Numbered from the stretch's first letter, positions 24,793-34,461 are shown. The stretch: 64,000 nt of DNA from M3007 sp046296435 (GCA_046296435.1 JBKBLI010000012.1:1-64000); one strand, 5' to 3'. Notes: generated from the sequence alone by a model not told the origin. Made by a program: numbers and translations.

Positions 24793-25647
24793 TTATTTTT
24801 TGGTCTTCCACTCCGCGATCGACTTGTCGTTCATGCGCGGATAGTCAGCGTTACCTTCGGCTTTGGCCAGTTCGGTGCTGCGCTCTGCCGTGGCGATAGC
24901 CTCTTTGTAGCGGCCCATTTCGGCCAGGATCAGGGCTTTGGTGCGGACGATCCAGAATTTTTCGCCGCCTTTTTCGAGCGATAGGTTGATCCATTCGAGG
25001 GCTTTGTTCATGTCTTTTTTCTCCTCGAGGTAGTAGCGGGCGGCCTGGTAGTAGGTGCTGGCAGAGGGGCCGGCCAATTGATTTTTGATATCGGCCTCTA
25101 CTTTGGTGTCCACATCGAAGGTGATGGGCGCGCTCGCGCGGGTATTTTCCCAACTCAACATAAGGTCGGCGCCGTTGTTGCGAAGGTTGCCGATCTCGAT
25201 CGTGAAGGTCTCGACGCGGTCTCTGAGCGCGACGGGTGTAACGGTCACGGCGGCGGCCACGTCGTTTTCGTCGTAGTTTTTGCCGGGCACGCCCCAGAAT
25301 GAGGTATTTTTATAGAGGATCAGGCGCCATTCTTTTTCGCCGGGGATGCTATACAGCGCGTACGTGCCCTTCGCTACGTCTTGGCCTCCAAACTTAGCGT
25401 CGTCGGAGAAGGTGATCTTGGTAGATGCGTTGGCGCCGGTGCGCCACATTTCGCCAAAGGGGACCAGATCGCCGAATACCTTACGACCTTTCGAGCTGGG
25501 GCGGGAATACTCAATCTCCACTTTGGCAAGGCCTACGTCCTGTGTGATTTTAGCGCTCGGGCTGGGCTGGGGTGTTTTGATCTGGGCTTGCGCGCCGACG
25601 GCTGAGAGGGATAACAAAGAGCAAAGGATGAATAAGTGTTTGAACAT
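24793..25647 (-). CDS. DUF2911 domain protein, exported
   Basis: The 284 residues begin with a signal peptide (MFKHLFILCSLLSLSAVGAQA). DUF2911 follows (about 25-180): PSPSAKITQDVGLAKVEIEY, RKVFGDLVPFGEMWRTGANA and KGTYALYSIPGEKEW. The C-terminal part (about 190-284) has TPR-like helices (AARYYLEEKKDMNKALEWIN). Function unknown; the domain is frequent in Bacteroidota and predicted periplasmic. A single gene with no obvious operon partners. Confidence 0.9.
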   Translation of the reverse strand: MFKHLFILCSLLSLSAVGAQAQIKTPQPSPSAKITQDVGLAKVEIEYSRPSSKGRKVFGDLVPFGEMWRTGANASTKITFSDDAKFGGQDVAKGTYALYSIPGEKEWRLILYKNTSFWGVPGKNYDENDVAAAVTVTPVALRDRVETFTIEIGNLRNNGADLMLSWENTRASAPITFDVDTKVEADIKNQLAGPSASTYYQAARYYLEEKKDMNKALEWINLSLEKGGEKFWIVRTKALILAEMGRYKEAIATAERSTELAKAEGNADYPRMNDKSIAEWKTKK

Positions 25648-25750
25648 GATATGTTGTTTTTTGGAGTCCCAAACACGCTGTCGGGCAAAAAGTTTAAATT
25701 ATGCCGCTTATGCGACCGCAAACGTACCTTTGAGGATTAATTTGTTAACC

Positions 25751-26206
25751 ATGTTGACTTACGCCTGCATACCATTCGCCGAAGTAGATGCCCGTACGCT
25801 TTATGAGATCATGCGTCTCCGTCAGGAGGTGTTTGTGGTTGAGCAGCAATGTTGCTATCTCGACGCCGACCGTTTGGATTACCAGTCCTGGCAGGTGATT
25901 GGTCTGGACGAGTCCGGCGCTGTGCTGGCGCACAGCCGGCTGTTGCCCCGCGGTTCGGCATATCCGGACTACCCCTCTATCGGTCGGGTAATGACCTCAG
26001 CCAGCATCCGGCGCAGCGGCGAAGGTCGTCGGCTGATGGCGTACAACCTGGAGCAGTGCATGCGCTTGTTCCCTGGCGAGGCGATCAAGATCGGCGCCCA
26101 GTTGTATCTTGTCGATTTTTATCGTTCATTTGGCTTTGATCCTGTAGGGCAGGTCTATCTGGAAGACGGTATAGAGCATATTCACATGATCCGCCAAACC
26201 GGCTAA
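25751..26206 (+). CDS. GNAT acetyltransferase, ElaA-like
   Basis: The 151 residues match the ElaA subgroup: LYEIMRLRQEVFVVEQQCCY near the N-terminus, IGRVMTSASIRRSGEGRRLM as the acetyl-CoA loop (R-x-x-G-x-G/R), and FYRSFGFDPVG near the end. The substrate of ElaA proteins is unknown. The ATG at 25751 follows TACCTTTG (25725-25732), a likely -7 box, by 18 bases. The phosphatase gene starts 7 bases after the stop, so the two are probably co-transcribed. Confidence 0.88.
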   Translation: MLTYACIPFAEVDARTLYEIMRLRQEVFVVEQQCCYLDADRLDYQSWQVIGLDESGAVLAHSRLLPRGSAYPDYPSIGRVMTSASIRRSGEGRRLMAYNLEQCMRLFPGEAIKIGAQLYLVDFYRSFGFDPVGQVYLEDGIEHIHMIRQTG

Positions 26207-26213
26207 TCTTCTC

Positions 26214-27008
26214 ATGCGTTCTTTTGCGATAAGCGACATACACGGTTGCTCCCGAACTTTTCACGCCTTGCTGGATACCATCGCCTTGAGCAAGGGCGAT
26301 GTTTTGTATCTCCTTGGCGACTACGTAGATCGCGGACCGGACTCGCGGGGCGTTGTGGACACGATCCTGGCGATGCAGGCCGATGGATATCAGGTAAATT
26401 GTCTGCGCGGCAACCACGAAGAACTGGTTACCCAGGCTTTTACGACGGGTCAGGCCAGAGAGTCGTGGATGCGCGTCGAAGGCGCAGAAACGTTCATGAG
26501 TTTTGGGGTATCGGATCCCTGTGATTTGGCGCCGGTCTATCAGCGCTTTTTCCACTCGCTGCACAACCTGATCGAAGTGGATGGATTCATTCTGGTTCAC
26601 GCCGGACTGAATTTTGAGATTGCCAATCCGTTTGACGATGAGCGGGCCATGCGCTGGCTTCGCATGTGGCATTCGAACATCCGCTATGAATGGCTCGCTG
26701 GGCGTATTGTGGTGCATGGCCACACGCCCACTTCGCGGGGAGAGATTGCGCGCAGTNNNNNNNNNNNNNNNNNNNNNNNNNNNNNNNNNNNNNNNNNNNN
26801 NNNNNNNNNNNNNNNNNNNNNNNNNNNNNNNNNNNNNNNNNNNNNNNNNNNNNGCCTGTCTGTGATCGACACCCAACAATGGCTCGACATTGATGCGGGC
26901 TGTGTTTTTGCCCATAAGTATGCGAAAATAGATGCAAGCACCCTCGGACACTTGTGCGCTTTCGACATGAAAAACAGGCGCTTGTACTTCGAAAAAAACT
27001 GCGACTGA
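26214..27008 (+). CDS. Metallophosphatase of the Ser/Thr-phosphatase/ApaH type
   Basis: The motifs of the calcineurin-like family are in order: SDIHG (6-10), GDYVDRGPDS (about 37), RGNHEE (about 65) and VHGHTP (about 170). It resembles small bacterial PrpA-like protein phosphatases and symmetrical Ap4A hydrolases. The residues between ARS and LSVIDTQQW fall in an N-run; homologues have almost nothing between these two segments. It is followed by a GC-rich repeat rather than by another gene. Confidence 0.88.
   Translation: MRSFAISDIHGCSRTFHALLDTIALSKGDVLYLLGDYVDRGPDSRGVVDTILAMQADGYQVNCLRGNHEELVTQAFTTGQARESWMRVEGAETFMSFGVSDPCDLAPVYQRFFHSLHNLIEVDGFILVHAGLNFEIANPFDDERAMRWLRMWHSNIRYEWLAGRIVVHGHTPTSRGEIARSXXXXXXXXXXXXXXXXXXXXXXXXXXXXXXXXXLSVIDTQQWLDIDAGCVFAHKYAKIDASTLGHLCAFDMKNRRLYFEKNCD
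26757..26853. other. N-run (97 bases) in the phosphatase gene
   Basis: The frame is open across the run and the flanking family sequence is nearly contiguous. Confidence 0.9.
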
Positions 27009-27021
27009 AGCGCCGGCTATT

Positions 27022-27095
27022 TCAACGTATTTTTTCTGAAAAAGGAACGCGGCGAAGGACGCCCCGGGCGTCCGCGCCCTGTACCCTACCCGCTT
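27022..27095. repeat. Likely diverged copy of the 13454 repeat
   Basis: It begins with a T-run/A-run palindrome (TTTTTTCTGAAAAAGGA), then CGCGG, a GGACGCC/GGCGTCC inverted repeat and CGCGCCCTGTACCCTACCCGC, in the same order as the units at 13454 and 13572. It is intergenic between convergent genes. Confidence 0.45.
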
Positions 27096-27117
27096 TTCGC
27101 GGCCCGCATAGCGCGCC

Positions 27118-28713
27118 TCATCGCTCTTGTTGGAGGCTTTCGATGGTTTCGGCGGGCAATTCGCGCAGGTCGAGCACCATCAGCCCGTCGAGGCAGTCCG
27201 AGAATGCCGGATCGACGTTGAACGCCACAAAGCGGGCATTCTGACGCAGGTATTGCCGGAGGAGCACCGGCACGCTGGCATGTCGGGGTTCAATCAGTTC
27301 GACGAATCGCTCTAAGGCTTCAAACTTGCCGTCCATTCGCTGCGCGAGGAGCGCGGCGTTCACTTTGCGGCTGCGGGGGCGGAAGGGCTTGCGTGGACGG
27401 ACGTATGCGGCGAGTTTTTTGTCAAAAAAATGTTGCTTGACGAACTCGATAATCACGCTCTTGGACACATCGGTGTAATATTTGCTGATGCTGACCGGCC
27501 CGCATAGATAGCGGTATTGAGGGTTGGCCATGAGGAAGTGCAGGATGCCTTTCCAGAGCAAAAATAAGGGGAGGCGCTGGCGCTGGTAGTCGGGCGACAC
27601 GTAGGAGCGCCCCAACTCTACGCATTGCTTCAGGATCGGGAAAAAAGGTTCCTTGACGCGGAATAAACTGTGCAGGTAAAATCCCTGAATACCAAATTTG
27701 GTAAAGATTTTATCACCCAAACCAAGGCGATAGCCGCCGACGATGCGCTTCGCTTGCCGATCCCATATGATGAGTTGGAGGTAGTAGAGGTCGTATTCGT
27801 CCATATCGCGCTTCTTGCCCGTACCCTCGCCCACCTCCCGAAAGCTCCACTCCCGCAAGCGGGCGATTTCGAACAACGTGTTGGGGGCCTCGTTGATGTC
27901 CGCAATGAAAACGTCGAATTGCGCGCGCGAGCACATCCGCCTTTCGGGGGGGAGGGCTTCCAGTTCGCGGCTTATTTCGTCGGACGGAATGGGAGGAGCC
28001 AGCGGTTCGGGAATGGCTGTGTTAGCCGGAGGTTTCGACAAATTGTCCTCCAAAGGGCTGCCTAATGAGAAGATGCGGGCCTGAACGTATCTGGCCCACA
28101 TGCGGTTTTTCGCAAATGTGGCCGCTTCCTGGGGCGTGATTGGCTCTCCGATGCGCACCGTTATTCTGACGATACGTTTGTTTTTTTGACCGATGAGCCT
28201 GCGCGTGTTTTTTCTCCAAAAATTTTCGTCGGCGTATTCTGGCGCTTGCAGATGGACGGGCAGGATATGGGTCTGGGCATTGCGGAGCTGTCGCAGCACG
28301 GCCATACGCAGCCACTGGTCGCCGATGCGCAGCAGCGAGCCGTCGCCGAAATCGGCGGCAAGACCAATATTGAAGCCTTGAGCGACTTTAGCCTGCAGGC
28401 GCTCGGCCATGTCTTTGAGCGGCGATTTGCGGCCCGGCGCAATGAGCCAGGGCTTGAGGGTGTAGGGGCGAAGTCTTTTGTGTGGAGGCGAGGGCGAGGG
28501 ATTGAACAGCGCAAAATGATCCGACTTGAGACTCAACAAATACAACAAGACAAGGCCGTCGGGCAGGCCCGCCGTTTTGTTGGCTAACAAAATGGCATTG
28601 GGCGCTTTGCACAGCAGATCCAGATCGTAATCGCCAATGACGATTTCGATGCCCGACTTTTGGAGTAGTTGAAAGGCCTGTTGTTGTGCCGGCGTATGTG
28701 GATCTAAGTTCAT
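27118..28713 (-). CDS. OlsF-like bifunctional acyltransferase, N-terminal site altered
   Basis: The 531 residues combine a PlsC-like lysolipid acyltransferase region (about 15-250) with a C-terminal OlsB-like GNAT domain (about 290-490: FDVFIADINEAPNTLFEIAR, EYDLYYLQLIIWD, ELGRSYVSPDYQRQRL). OlsF-type proteins make ornithine or other amino-acid lipids: the GNAT part N-acylates the amino acid and the PlsC part O-acylates it. The PlsC HX4D box, NHPxGxxDG in relatives, reads NKTAGLPDG here, so the catalytic His is missing. N-acylation is the safer prediction. The ATG at 28713 is preferred to upstream extension. Confidence 0.75.
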   Translation of the reverse strand: MNLDPHTPAQQQAFQLLQKSGIEIVIGDYDLDLLCKAPNAILLANKTAGLPDGLVLLYLLSLKSDHFALFNPSPSPPHKRLRPYTLKPWLIAPGRKSPLKDMAERLQAKVAQGFNIGLAADFGDGSLLRIGDQWLRMAVLRQLRNAQTHILPVHLQAPEYADENFWRKNTRRLIGQKNKRIVRITVRIGEPITPQEAATFAKNRMWARYVQARIFSLGSPLEDNLSKPPANTAIPEPLAPPIPSDEISRELEALPPERRMCSRAQFDVFIADINEAPNTLFEIARLREWSFREVGEGTGKKRDMDEYDLYYLQLIIWDRQAKRIVGGYRLGLGDKIFTKFGIQGFYLHSLFRVKEPFFPILKQCVELGRSYVSPDYQRQRLPLFLLWKGILHFLMANPQYRYLCGPVSISKYYTDVSKSVIIEFVKQHFFDKKLAAYVRPRKPFRPRSRKVNAALLAQRMDGKFEALERFVELIEPRHASVPVLLRQYLRQNARFVAFNVDPAFSDCLDGLMVLDLRELPAETIESLQQER

Positions 28714-28878
28714 TTGACGCAAAAGTAGTTGATTTTCAGGGTCTGCACGTCGTTTTTTTGGATTATGGACGCAGCGGTATATCTTATTTGCAGGATTTTT
28801 CGTTGTATGGGCGTTTATTGCACCCCTTGCCCGTGCCCCTTGCCCTTTGCGCGCATCACGCTTATTCAATCGAAAGAC

Positions 28879-31800
28879 ATGTTTCACAGGAAAAGAGTCC
28901 TGCTTTATCTCGCCTTTTTTGCGCTGACAGCGATTTCGCAGGCCCAGGTAACGACTTTGTACACCGAGGCGACGCTGGCCTACAAGCGGGGGCTTGATTT
29001 TTACGACCAACGCCTCTACGGCCTGGCGCTCAAGGAGTTTGAAACGGCCGCCGACCTGACCCGCCCGGTCAACGAACCTGAATGGCAAGCCATCAAAACC
29101 GACGCCGAACTATACGCCGCCAAGTGCGCCGTGCGGCTTGAGCAGCCCGAAGCCGAAATCAGGGTGCTCAACTTCCTGCGCGAACAGTCGCCCTCGCCTG
29201 TGGCCGCGCAAGCCGCCCTCGAAGTGGGCGACTATTATTTCAACAAACGCGAGTACGACCGCGCGCTTGCTTACTACGACATGGCCGCCGAAAGCGGCGG
29301 AGCGCAAGGCGAAGAGATTCGCTTCAAGCGGGGCTACAGCCAATTTGTGGGCAAGAAGTTTGCCCAGGCGCGCGGAACGCTCTACCCGCTGGCCAACAAC
29401 CCGCGCAGCAATTGGTACCACTCGGCCAACTACTACTCTGGCTGCGCCGCTTTTTTCGAAAAAAACTACGGCGCGGCGCTGACCTTCATGGACAAATGCG
29501 AAAACTCGCAACAATACCGACAGGTCGTGCCGTACATGAAAACGCAAATCCTGTTCGCACAAAAAAATTACGATCAGGTGATCAGTTACGGGGCGCCCAA
29601 GGCCCAAAGCAGCGAGGTGCGCAACCGCCCGNNNNNNNNNNNNNNNNNNNNNNNNNNNNNNNNNNNNNNNNNNNNNNNNNNNNNNNNNNNNNNNNNNNNN
29701 NNNNNNNNNNNNNNNNNNNNNNNNNNNNNNAACCAAATGGTCGGACAGGCGTATTATGAAAAGGGCGATTACAAGCGCGCCTTGCCCTATCTGGAGTTTG
29801 CCGCTCAAAACGGCGTGCGGCTCCGCCCCTCGGATTACTACCAGTTGGGCTATACTCAGCACCAAAACGGCTTTTACAAGGAGGCCATCCAAAATTTCGA
29901 GCAATTGGGCAAGCAAGACAGCTTGCTCGGACAAAATGCGCTGTATCATCTGGGCGATTGCTACTTGCGGACAAACAATAAGTTTGCAGCCCGCAGCGCT
30001 TTTGCACAAGCGGCCAACATGACCTTCGACCGCAATATTCAGGAAGAAGCGCTATTCAACTACGGGAAACTAAGCTACGAGCAAAAGTTTGACCGCGATG
30101 CCCTTGCCGCTTTTCAGCGCATACCGCCCACTTCGAAGTATTACGACGATGCGCAAGCCCTGCTGAGCGATATTTTTCTCAATACCCGCGACTACGACCG
30201 CGCTGTGGCGACGCTCGAAAGCGTCAAGAATCGCACGCCCCGCATGAACGAAACTTATCAGAAAGTAGCGTTCTATCGCGGCTTGCAACTGTATCAGGAC
30301 AACCAAAAGGACGAGGCGCGCCGTTTTTTCAACAAATCGCTCGACCAGCCGCTCGATAAACGCATCGTCACGCTGTGTTCTTTCTGGCTGGGATCCATCG
30401 CCCACGACGCCGGCGAGTGGAATATCAGCCGCAAACATCTGGAGTCTTTTGCGGCCAACGCCAAAAACTACCGCGATCTGCCCGAAGAAAGCAGCATGAT
30501 GATGGCCAACTACATCCAGGGCTACAATTTGCTGAAGACCAAAGATTATCAGGGCGCCCTGGCGCAGTTTCGCGCAGCCATCGACGGTATCCGGGCCAAT
30601 ATGTCCTCCATACGCTCCGCACAGATACGGTCGGCCGTGTTGGGCGACGCCGTGCTCCGCGCAGGCGACTGCCATTTCAAGCGCAACCAGTACCCTGAAG
30701 CCCTGAAGTTTTACGACGAGGCCGTCAAAGAGCGTTACACGGGTTATGAATACGCCTTTTACCAAAAAGCAATGATCAAGGGTCTGCAAAAAAAGCCCCT
30801 GGACAAGGCGCTGGAATTGGAAGAGTTCCTCCGCAAATTCCCGAACAGCCAATATGTGGACGAGGCCCTGTTCCAACTCGGCGACACCTACCAAGGCATG
30901 GGCAAGCTCTCAGAGGCCATACCGCCGCTGCGACGCCTGGCCTCTGATTTCAGGGGGCGCTCCAACCTGGTCAACCAAGCCCTGCTCAAGCTGGGTCTGA
31001 TCTCCTACAACCAGGGCAACAACAGCGCCGCGATCAACTACTACAAGCAGGTTTTTGCCAATAATCCGGAAAGCTACGAGGCTAAGGATGCGCTGGCCGC
31101 GCTGGAGGAAATCTACGTGCGCGATATGAACCGGCCGGATGAGTATTTCGCCTTTTTGGAGACAGTGCCCGGGTACAACATCAGCACCGCATCCAAAGAC
31201 AGCGTGAGCTACTACGGCGCCGAGGCGCAATTCCAAAGCGGGCGCTACCAGCAGGCCGTCGATGGCTTTACAAGCTACCTGACGCGTTACCCCAACGGAC
31301 GCTACACACTGAACGCCCATTTTTATCGCGCCGAGAGCTACGCGTCTAACGATCTGCGCAAGTACAACGCCGCGCTAAAGGATTACGCAACAGTGGTGAG
31401 CAAAGGTCCCAGCCGCTTCTACAGTCGCTCGGCGGAAAAGGGCGCGCTGATCGCGCTCAACGTAGAGCGAGACTATCCGCAAGCCATCGCGCTGGCCCGC
31501 AAATGGGAAGAAAGCGCCGCCAACGAAAATGCGCGCTTCGAAGCGCAATTGGTCATCCTGCAAAGCGCATACGAAACCAACAATCAGACGGCCGTCAATG
31601 AATACGCCAACAAAGTGATTTCCGCGAGCATGGCCTCCCGCGAACAAATCGCCCGCGCCCACTTCTACCAAGGAAAAATGGCGTTTAACCGCAGCGACTT
31701 CGCAGGGGCCGAAAACTCCCTGCGCAAGGTGAACGAACTTTCGACCTCCGAATTTGCCGCCGAAGCCTGGTACCTGCGCGGACAAATCCTGTACAACGCG

Positions 31801-32097
31801 CGCCGCTACGCCGACGCCGAAAACCTGCTGCTCGACGCCATCAAACTCAGCGCCGGTTATGACGATTGGATCGCCCGCGACCTGATCCTGCTCTCTGACG
31901 TATATCTGGGCATGAACGACCGCAGCAGCGCCACCGCTGCTTTAGAGGCCGTGCTGGAGAACTACACCGGTCAAAACATGGAGATCAAAAACCTGGCCCG
32001 CGACAAATACAACCGATTGGGCGGCGGAGGCGCGCCCAAATCGCCGGGAGACAAACCCCGCAATCCGGGCCAACTCGAATTGGATTACGGCAACTAA
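28879..32097 (+). CDS. Large TPR protein, exported
   Basis: About 1,072 residues with a signal peptide (MFHRKRVLLYLAFFALTAIS) and many TPR units, for example FLREQSPSPVAAQAALEVGD and ALYHLGDCYLRTNNKFAARS. Repeated helix pairs of this type bind partner proteins in the periplasm. It lies 50 bases before an outer-membrane barrel gene, an arrangement common in Bacteroidota, suggesting a secretion or assembly function (inference). An N-run (29632-29730) separates RNRP from NQMVGQAYYEKG, where family proteins are nearly contiguous. ATG 28879 chosen for the signal peptide. Confidence 0.85.
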   Translation: MFHRKRVLLYLAFFALTAISQAQVTTLYTEATLAYKRGLDFYDQRLYGLALKEFETAADLTRPVNEPEWQAIKTDAELYAAKCAVRLEQPEAEIRVLNFLREQSPSPVAAQAALEVGDYYFNKREYDRALAYYDMAAESGGAQGEEIRFKRGYSQFVGKKFAQARGTLYPLANNPRSNWYHSANYYSGCAAFFEKNYGAALTFMDKCENSQQYRQVVPYMKTQILFAQKNYDQVISYGAPKAQSSEVRNRPXXXXXXXXXXXXXXXXXXXXXXXXXXXXXXXXXNQMVGQAYYEKGDYKRALPYLEFAAQNGVRLRPSDYYQLGYTQHQNGFYKEAIQNFEQLGKQDSLLGQNALYHLGDCYLRTNNKFAARSAFAQAANMTFDRNIQEEALFNYGKLSYEQKFDRDALAAFQRIPPTSKYYDDAQALLSDIFLNTRDYDRAVATLESVKNRTPRMNETYQKVAFYRGLQLYQDNQKDEARRFFNKSLDQPLDKRIVTLCSFWLGSIAHDAGEWNISRKHLESFAANAKNYRDLPEESSMMMANYIQGYNLLKTKDYQGALAQFRAAIDGIRANMSSIRSAQIRSAVLGDAVLRAGDCHFKRNQYPEALKFYDEAVKERYTGYEYAFYQKAMIKGLQKKPLDKALELEEFLRKFPNSQYVDEALFQLGDTYQGMGKLSEAIPPLRRLASDFRGRSNLVNQALLKLGLISYNQGNNSAAINYYKQVFANNPESYEAKDALAALEEIYVRDMNRPDEYFAFLETVPGYNISTASKDSVSYYGAEAQFQSGRYQQAVDGFTSYLTRYPNGRYTLNAHFYRAESYASNDLRKYNAALKDYATVVSKGPSRFYSRSAEKGALIALNVERDYPQAIALARKWEESAANENARFEAQLVILQSAYETNNQTAVNEYANKVISASMASREQIARAHFYQGKMAFNRSDFAGAENSLRKVNELSTSEFAAEAWYLRGQILYNARRYADAENLLLDAIKLSAGYDDWIARDLILLSDVYLGMNDRSSATAALEAVLENYTGQNMEIKNLARDKYNRLGGGGAPKSPGDKPRNPGQLELDYGN
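29632..29730. other. N-run (99 bases) in the TPR gene
   Basis: Frame is open on both sides; at most a few residues appear to be missing. Confidence 0.9.
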
Positions 32098-32147
32098 TCG
32101 CCGCAGGCAGACACAGGATTCGATCACTTTTTTTTTAGAAAAAAAAT

Positions 32148-33773
32148 ATGCAAACACAACGAAAATACGGTCTGGTCGCCGCAATGATTGGCGGCTTGGC
32201 CTTTGCAATACAAGCTCAGCCGATTCCGGCCGAAAACTTCGACATTGTCAAAAACTTCGACGCCCGGCTGCTCGAGACCAACAAACTAAGCGTGCCCCCT
32301 ACCCTGCCGCCCATAGACACGGCGTCAAAACGACTGCGCTACGATATCGCGCCGCGCCCGCTCACGCTCTCCTATCCCGCACCCCAATTGCGCCCGCTGG
32401 GCATGAAAGCCGTCAAAGAAGAAAAACCCAATAACGGCTACGTCAAAGTAGGCGCAGGCTTACCGGGAGCTATCCTCGGAGAGGGAGGATACTACATCGG
32501 CGGCTCGGACAAATTCGACGGCAAACTCTGGGTGCGCCATCACCGGCTCAACAACGACAAGAGAATCGAAAACCAACGCTTCTTCGATACCGATGCGTTG
32601 GCTCAGGCCAATATCTATTTTTCTGAAGCCCTTGCGGCCGAAGCGCACGTGGGCTACAGTTTCGATCGGGTCCACTTCTTCGGGTACGACCGCGAACGCG
32701 TAAGCTTCTCCGAAGAGCGCACCCGACAGGATTTCAAAACCCTCAACATCGGCGGCCGGCTCTACAGCGCAACCCAAAACGACGCTGATTTTACGTTCAA
32801 TGTCGCGCCCTCCCTGTACATCCTGACCGACTATTACGCCAACAAAGAGGTCGGCTCTGTGGTGGATCTGGAGGCGACCAAGTGGTTTGCCGAAAAACAT
32901 CCGCTGCGCATGCGTCTCGCGGTGGACCTCACCAAATTCACGGATACCGCTACCACGACGCTCAATAACATTTACTTTCAACCCTCGTTCGCCTTTCACC
33001 ACAGGATATTCAAACTCAAAATCGGCGCCAACATCGTAAGCCACCGCGATGAGTTTACCCTCTTCCCCGACGCCGAACTCGGCCTCAAGATCGTGGGCGA
33101 CGGCGTGCAACTGTTTGCCGGGGCGACGGGCGACCTGCGCAAGAATACTTTCCGCACCCTGAGCGCCTACAATCCCTTTGTGGACATTCGCGCCTCTCGC
33201 CTCCGCAACACGCACTACATGAATTTTTACGGCGGCGTACGCGGCAATTTAGGCTGGTTGGACTACAACGGCCAAGCGGGCTTCGGGCGCGCGCGCGACC
33301 TGGCGCTGTTTCAGGCATTTGCGCCGATCGATAGCGTCACGCGCTTCCGAACGGTGTACGACACGGCAAGCATCTTTAACCTTCAAGGGACGGTCAAAGT
33401 CAAGATAACGGAGGCCGTTACGCTCGTGGGCACGCTGAGCCAAAACGTGTTTGACCTCAACAACGAAGCGGCGCCCTGGGGTTTGCCGCGCACAGAGGGC
33501 AACTTTGGCGCCATCGTCAGCTTTTTGGACAAGCGCGCCAAAATTCGCGGCGATCTATACATCGCCGACGGCATCCCATTCAACGGCCGCGACGGCCTTC
33601 GCACGCGAACGCAGGCGCTGTTTGATCTCAACTTTGGCGGGTCTTACTACTTCACGGACAATATCGGCGTCTTTGCAGATTTCAACAACCTGCTTAACAT
33701 TCGCCGCCAACGCTGGATCGAATACCCGATGTTCGGCACAAACTTTGTGGCCGGCATCACGGCGAGATTCTGA
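32148..33773 (+). CDS. TonB-receptor-like outer-membrane barrel protein
   Basis: The 541 residues have a signal peptide (about 1-22, MIGGLAFAIQAQ), a periplasmic linker and a beta-barrel (about 100-541) ending in ...GTNFVAGITARF, with a C-terminal phenylalanine. No plug domain is seen. The neighbouring TPR gene ends 50 bases upstream, and a terminator follows, so the pair is one unit. Its role is probably outer-membrane transport or scaffolding with the TPR partner. A T9-A8 palindrome sits just before the start. Confidence 0.8.
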   Translation: MQTQRKYGLVAAMIGGLAFAIQAQPIPAENFDIVKNFDARLLETNKLSVPPTLPPIDTASKRLRYDIAPRPLTLSYPAPQLRPLGMKAVKEEKPNNGYVKVGAGLPGAILGEGGYYIGGSDKFDGKLWVRHHRLNNDKRIENQRFFDTDALAQANIYFSEALAAEAHVGYSFDRVHFFGYDRERVSFSEERTRQDFKTLNIGGRLYSATQNDADFTFNVAPSLYILTDYYANKEVGSVVDLEATKWFAEKHPLRMRLAVDLTKFTDTATTTLNNIYFQPSFAFHHRIFKLKIGANIVSHRDEFTLFPDAELGLKIVGDGVQLFAGATGDLRKNTFRTLSAYNPFVDIRASRLRNTHYMNFYGGVRGNLGWLDYNGQAGFGRARDLALFQAFAPIDSVTRFRTVYDTASIFNLQGTVKVKITEAVTLVGTLSQNVFDLNNEAAPWGLPRTEGNFGAIVSFLDKRAKIRGDLYIADGIPFNGRDGLRTRTQALFDLNFGGSYYFTDNIGVFADFNNLLNIRRQRWIEYPMFGTNFVAGITARF

Positions 33774-33789
33774 GTCGATCCGAATGAAG

Positions 33790-33835
33790 GACGCCGGGCG
33801 ACGTCATTTCAGGATGACGCCGCCCGGCGTCTTTT
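33790..33835 (+). terminator. Terminator of the TPR/barrel unit
   Basis: GACGCCGGGCG-CGTCAT (33790-33807) pairs with ATGACG-CGCCCGGCGTC (33814-33831), each arm with one unpaired base, followed by TTTT. Confidence 0.85.
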
Positions 33836-33888
33836 ACAGCCGTTGGCGAAATAAGCGATTGCGTTCGTCAAGCGGCTAAGTCCCGCGG

Positions 33889-34461
33889 TCAATTCTTTTT
33901 TTGAGGATTGCTCTTCGCTTTAGGAGGCTCGGCCTTTGCTTGTTGCATCTGCTCGTATTTCATGGCGGCCTCTTGTTGGCGTTGACGCCACTCTACCTGT
34001 CGCATCTCTTTAAAGGCGAGGGCCATGGGCTTGATCTCGGTGGGCTTGCCGTTGAGGCGGCGGTGATACGCCAGGAGCACAAAATCGGCCATATCGTCAG
34101 GGAAGGTGACGCCGGCGCTGCGCAGATAGTGCGAAAACCGCGAACCCTCGTAGAAGCCCCAATTGATGATCATCCACGAACCGAGGCGGCTGTGCAGCAC
34201 TTCGCATACCCGTTCTTCCGGGAGGGCCTTGATCCGCTCCTTATACTCAGGGGCGATTTTTTTGTCCAGTTCTTTTAGCGCGTCTTCCAGATTTTTGGGG
34301 ATATATACGCCGAAAAGTCTTTCCTGTTTGATGCGCTCCTGATATTGCGCTTCAAATTCCGCCTCATTGTTTGGCGGCCCCTTGATTTCTTCTTTTTTCT
34401 GAGAAAAAATTGCGCTTGCGGCGCACAGCAAGGCGAATAAACACCAGATCTTTTTGTTCAT
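33889..34461 (-). CDS. Exported protein resembling DUF6794
   Basis: The 190 residues have a signal peptide (MNKKIWCLFALLCAASAIFS) and a middle segment with NLEDALKELDKKI, LGSWMIINWGFYEGSRFSHY and DDMADFVLLAYHRRLNGK that resembles the DUF6794 family, as I recall it. The C-terminus is charged (QRQQEAAMKYEQMQQAKAE). Function unknown. The ATG at 34461 is fixed by the signal peptide; in-frame upstream codons run into a T9/A8 palindrome region. Confidence 0.65.
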   Translation of the reverse strand: MNKKIWCLFALLCAASAIFSQKKEEIKGPPNNEAEFEAQYQERIKQERLFGVYIPKNLEDALKELDKKIAPEYKERIKALPEERVCEVLHSRLGSWMIINWGFYEGSRFSHYLRSAGVTFPDDMADFVLLAYHRRLNGKPTEIKPMALAFKEMRQVEWRQRQQEAAMKYEQMQQAKAEPPKAKSNPQKKN

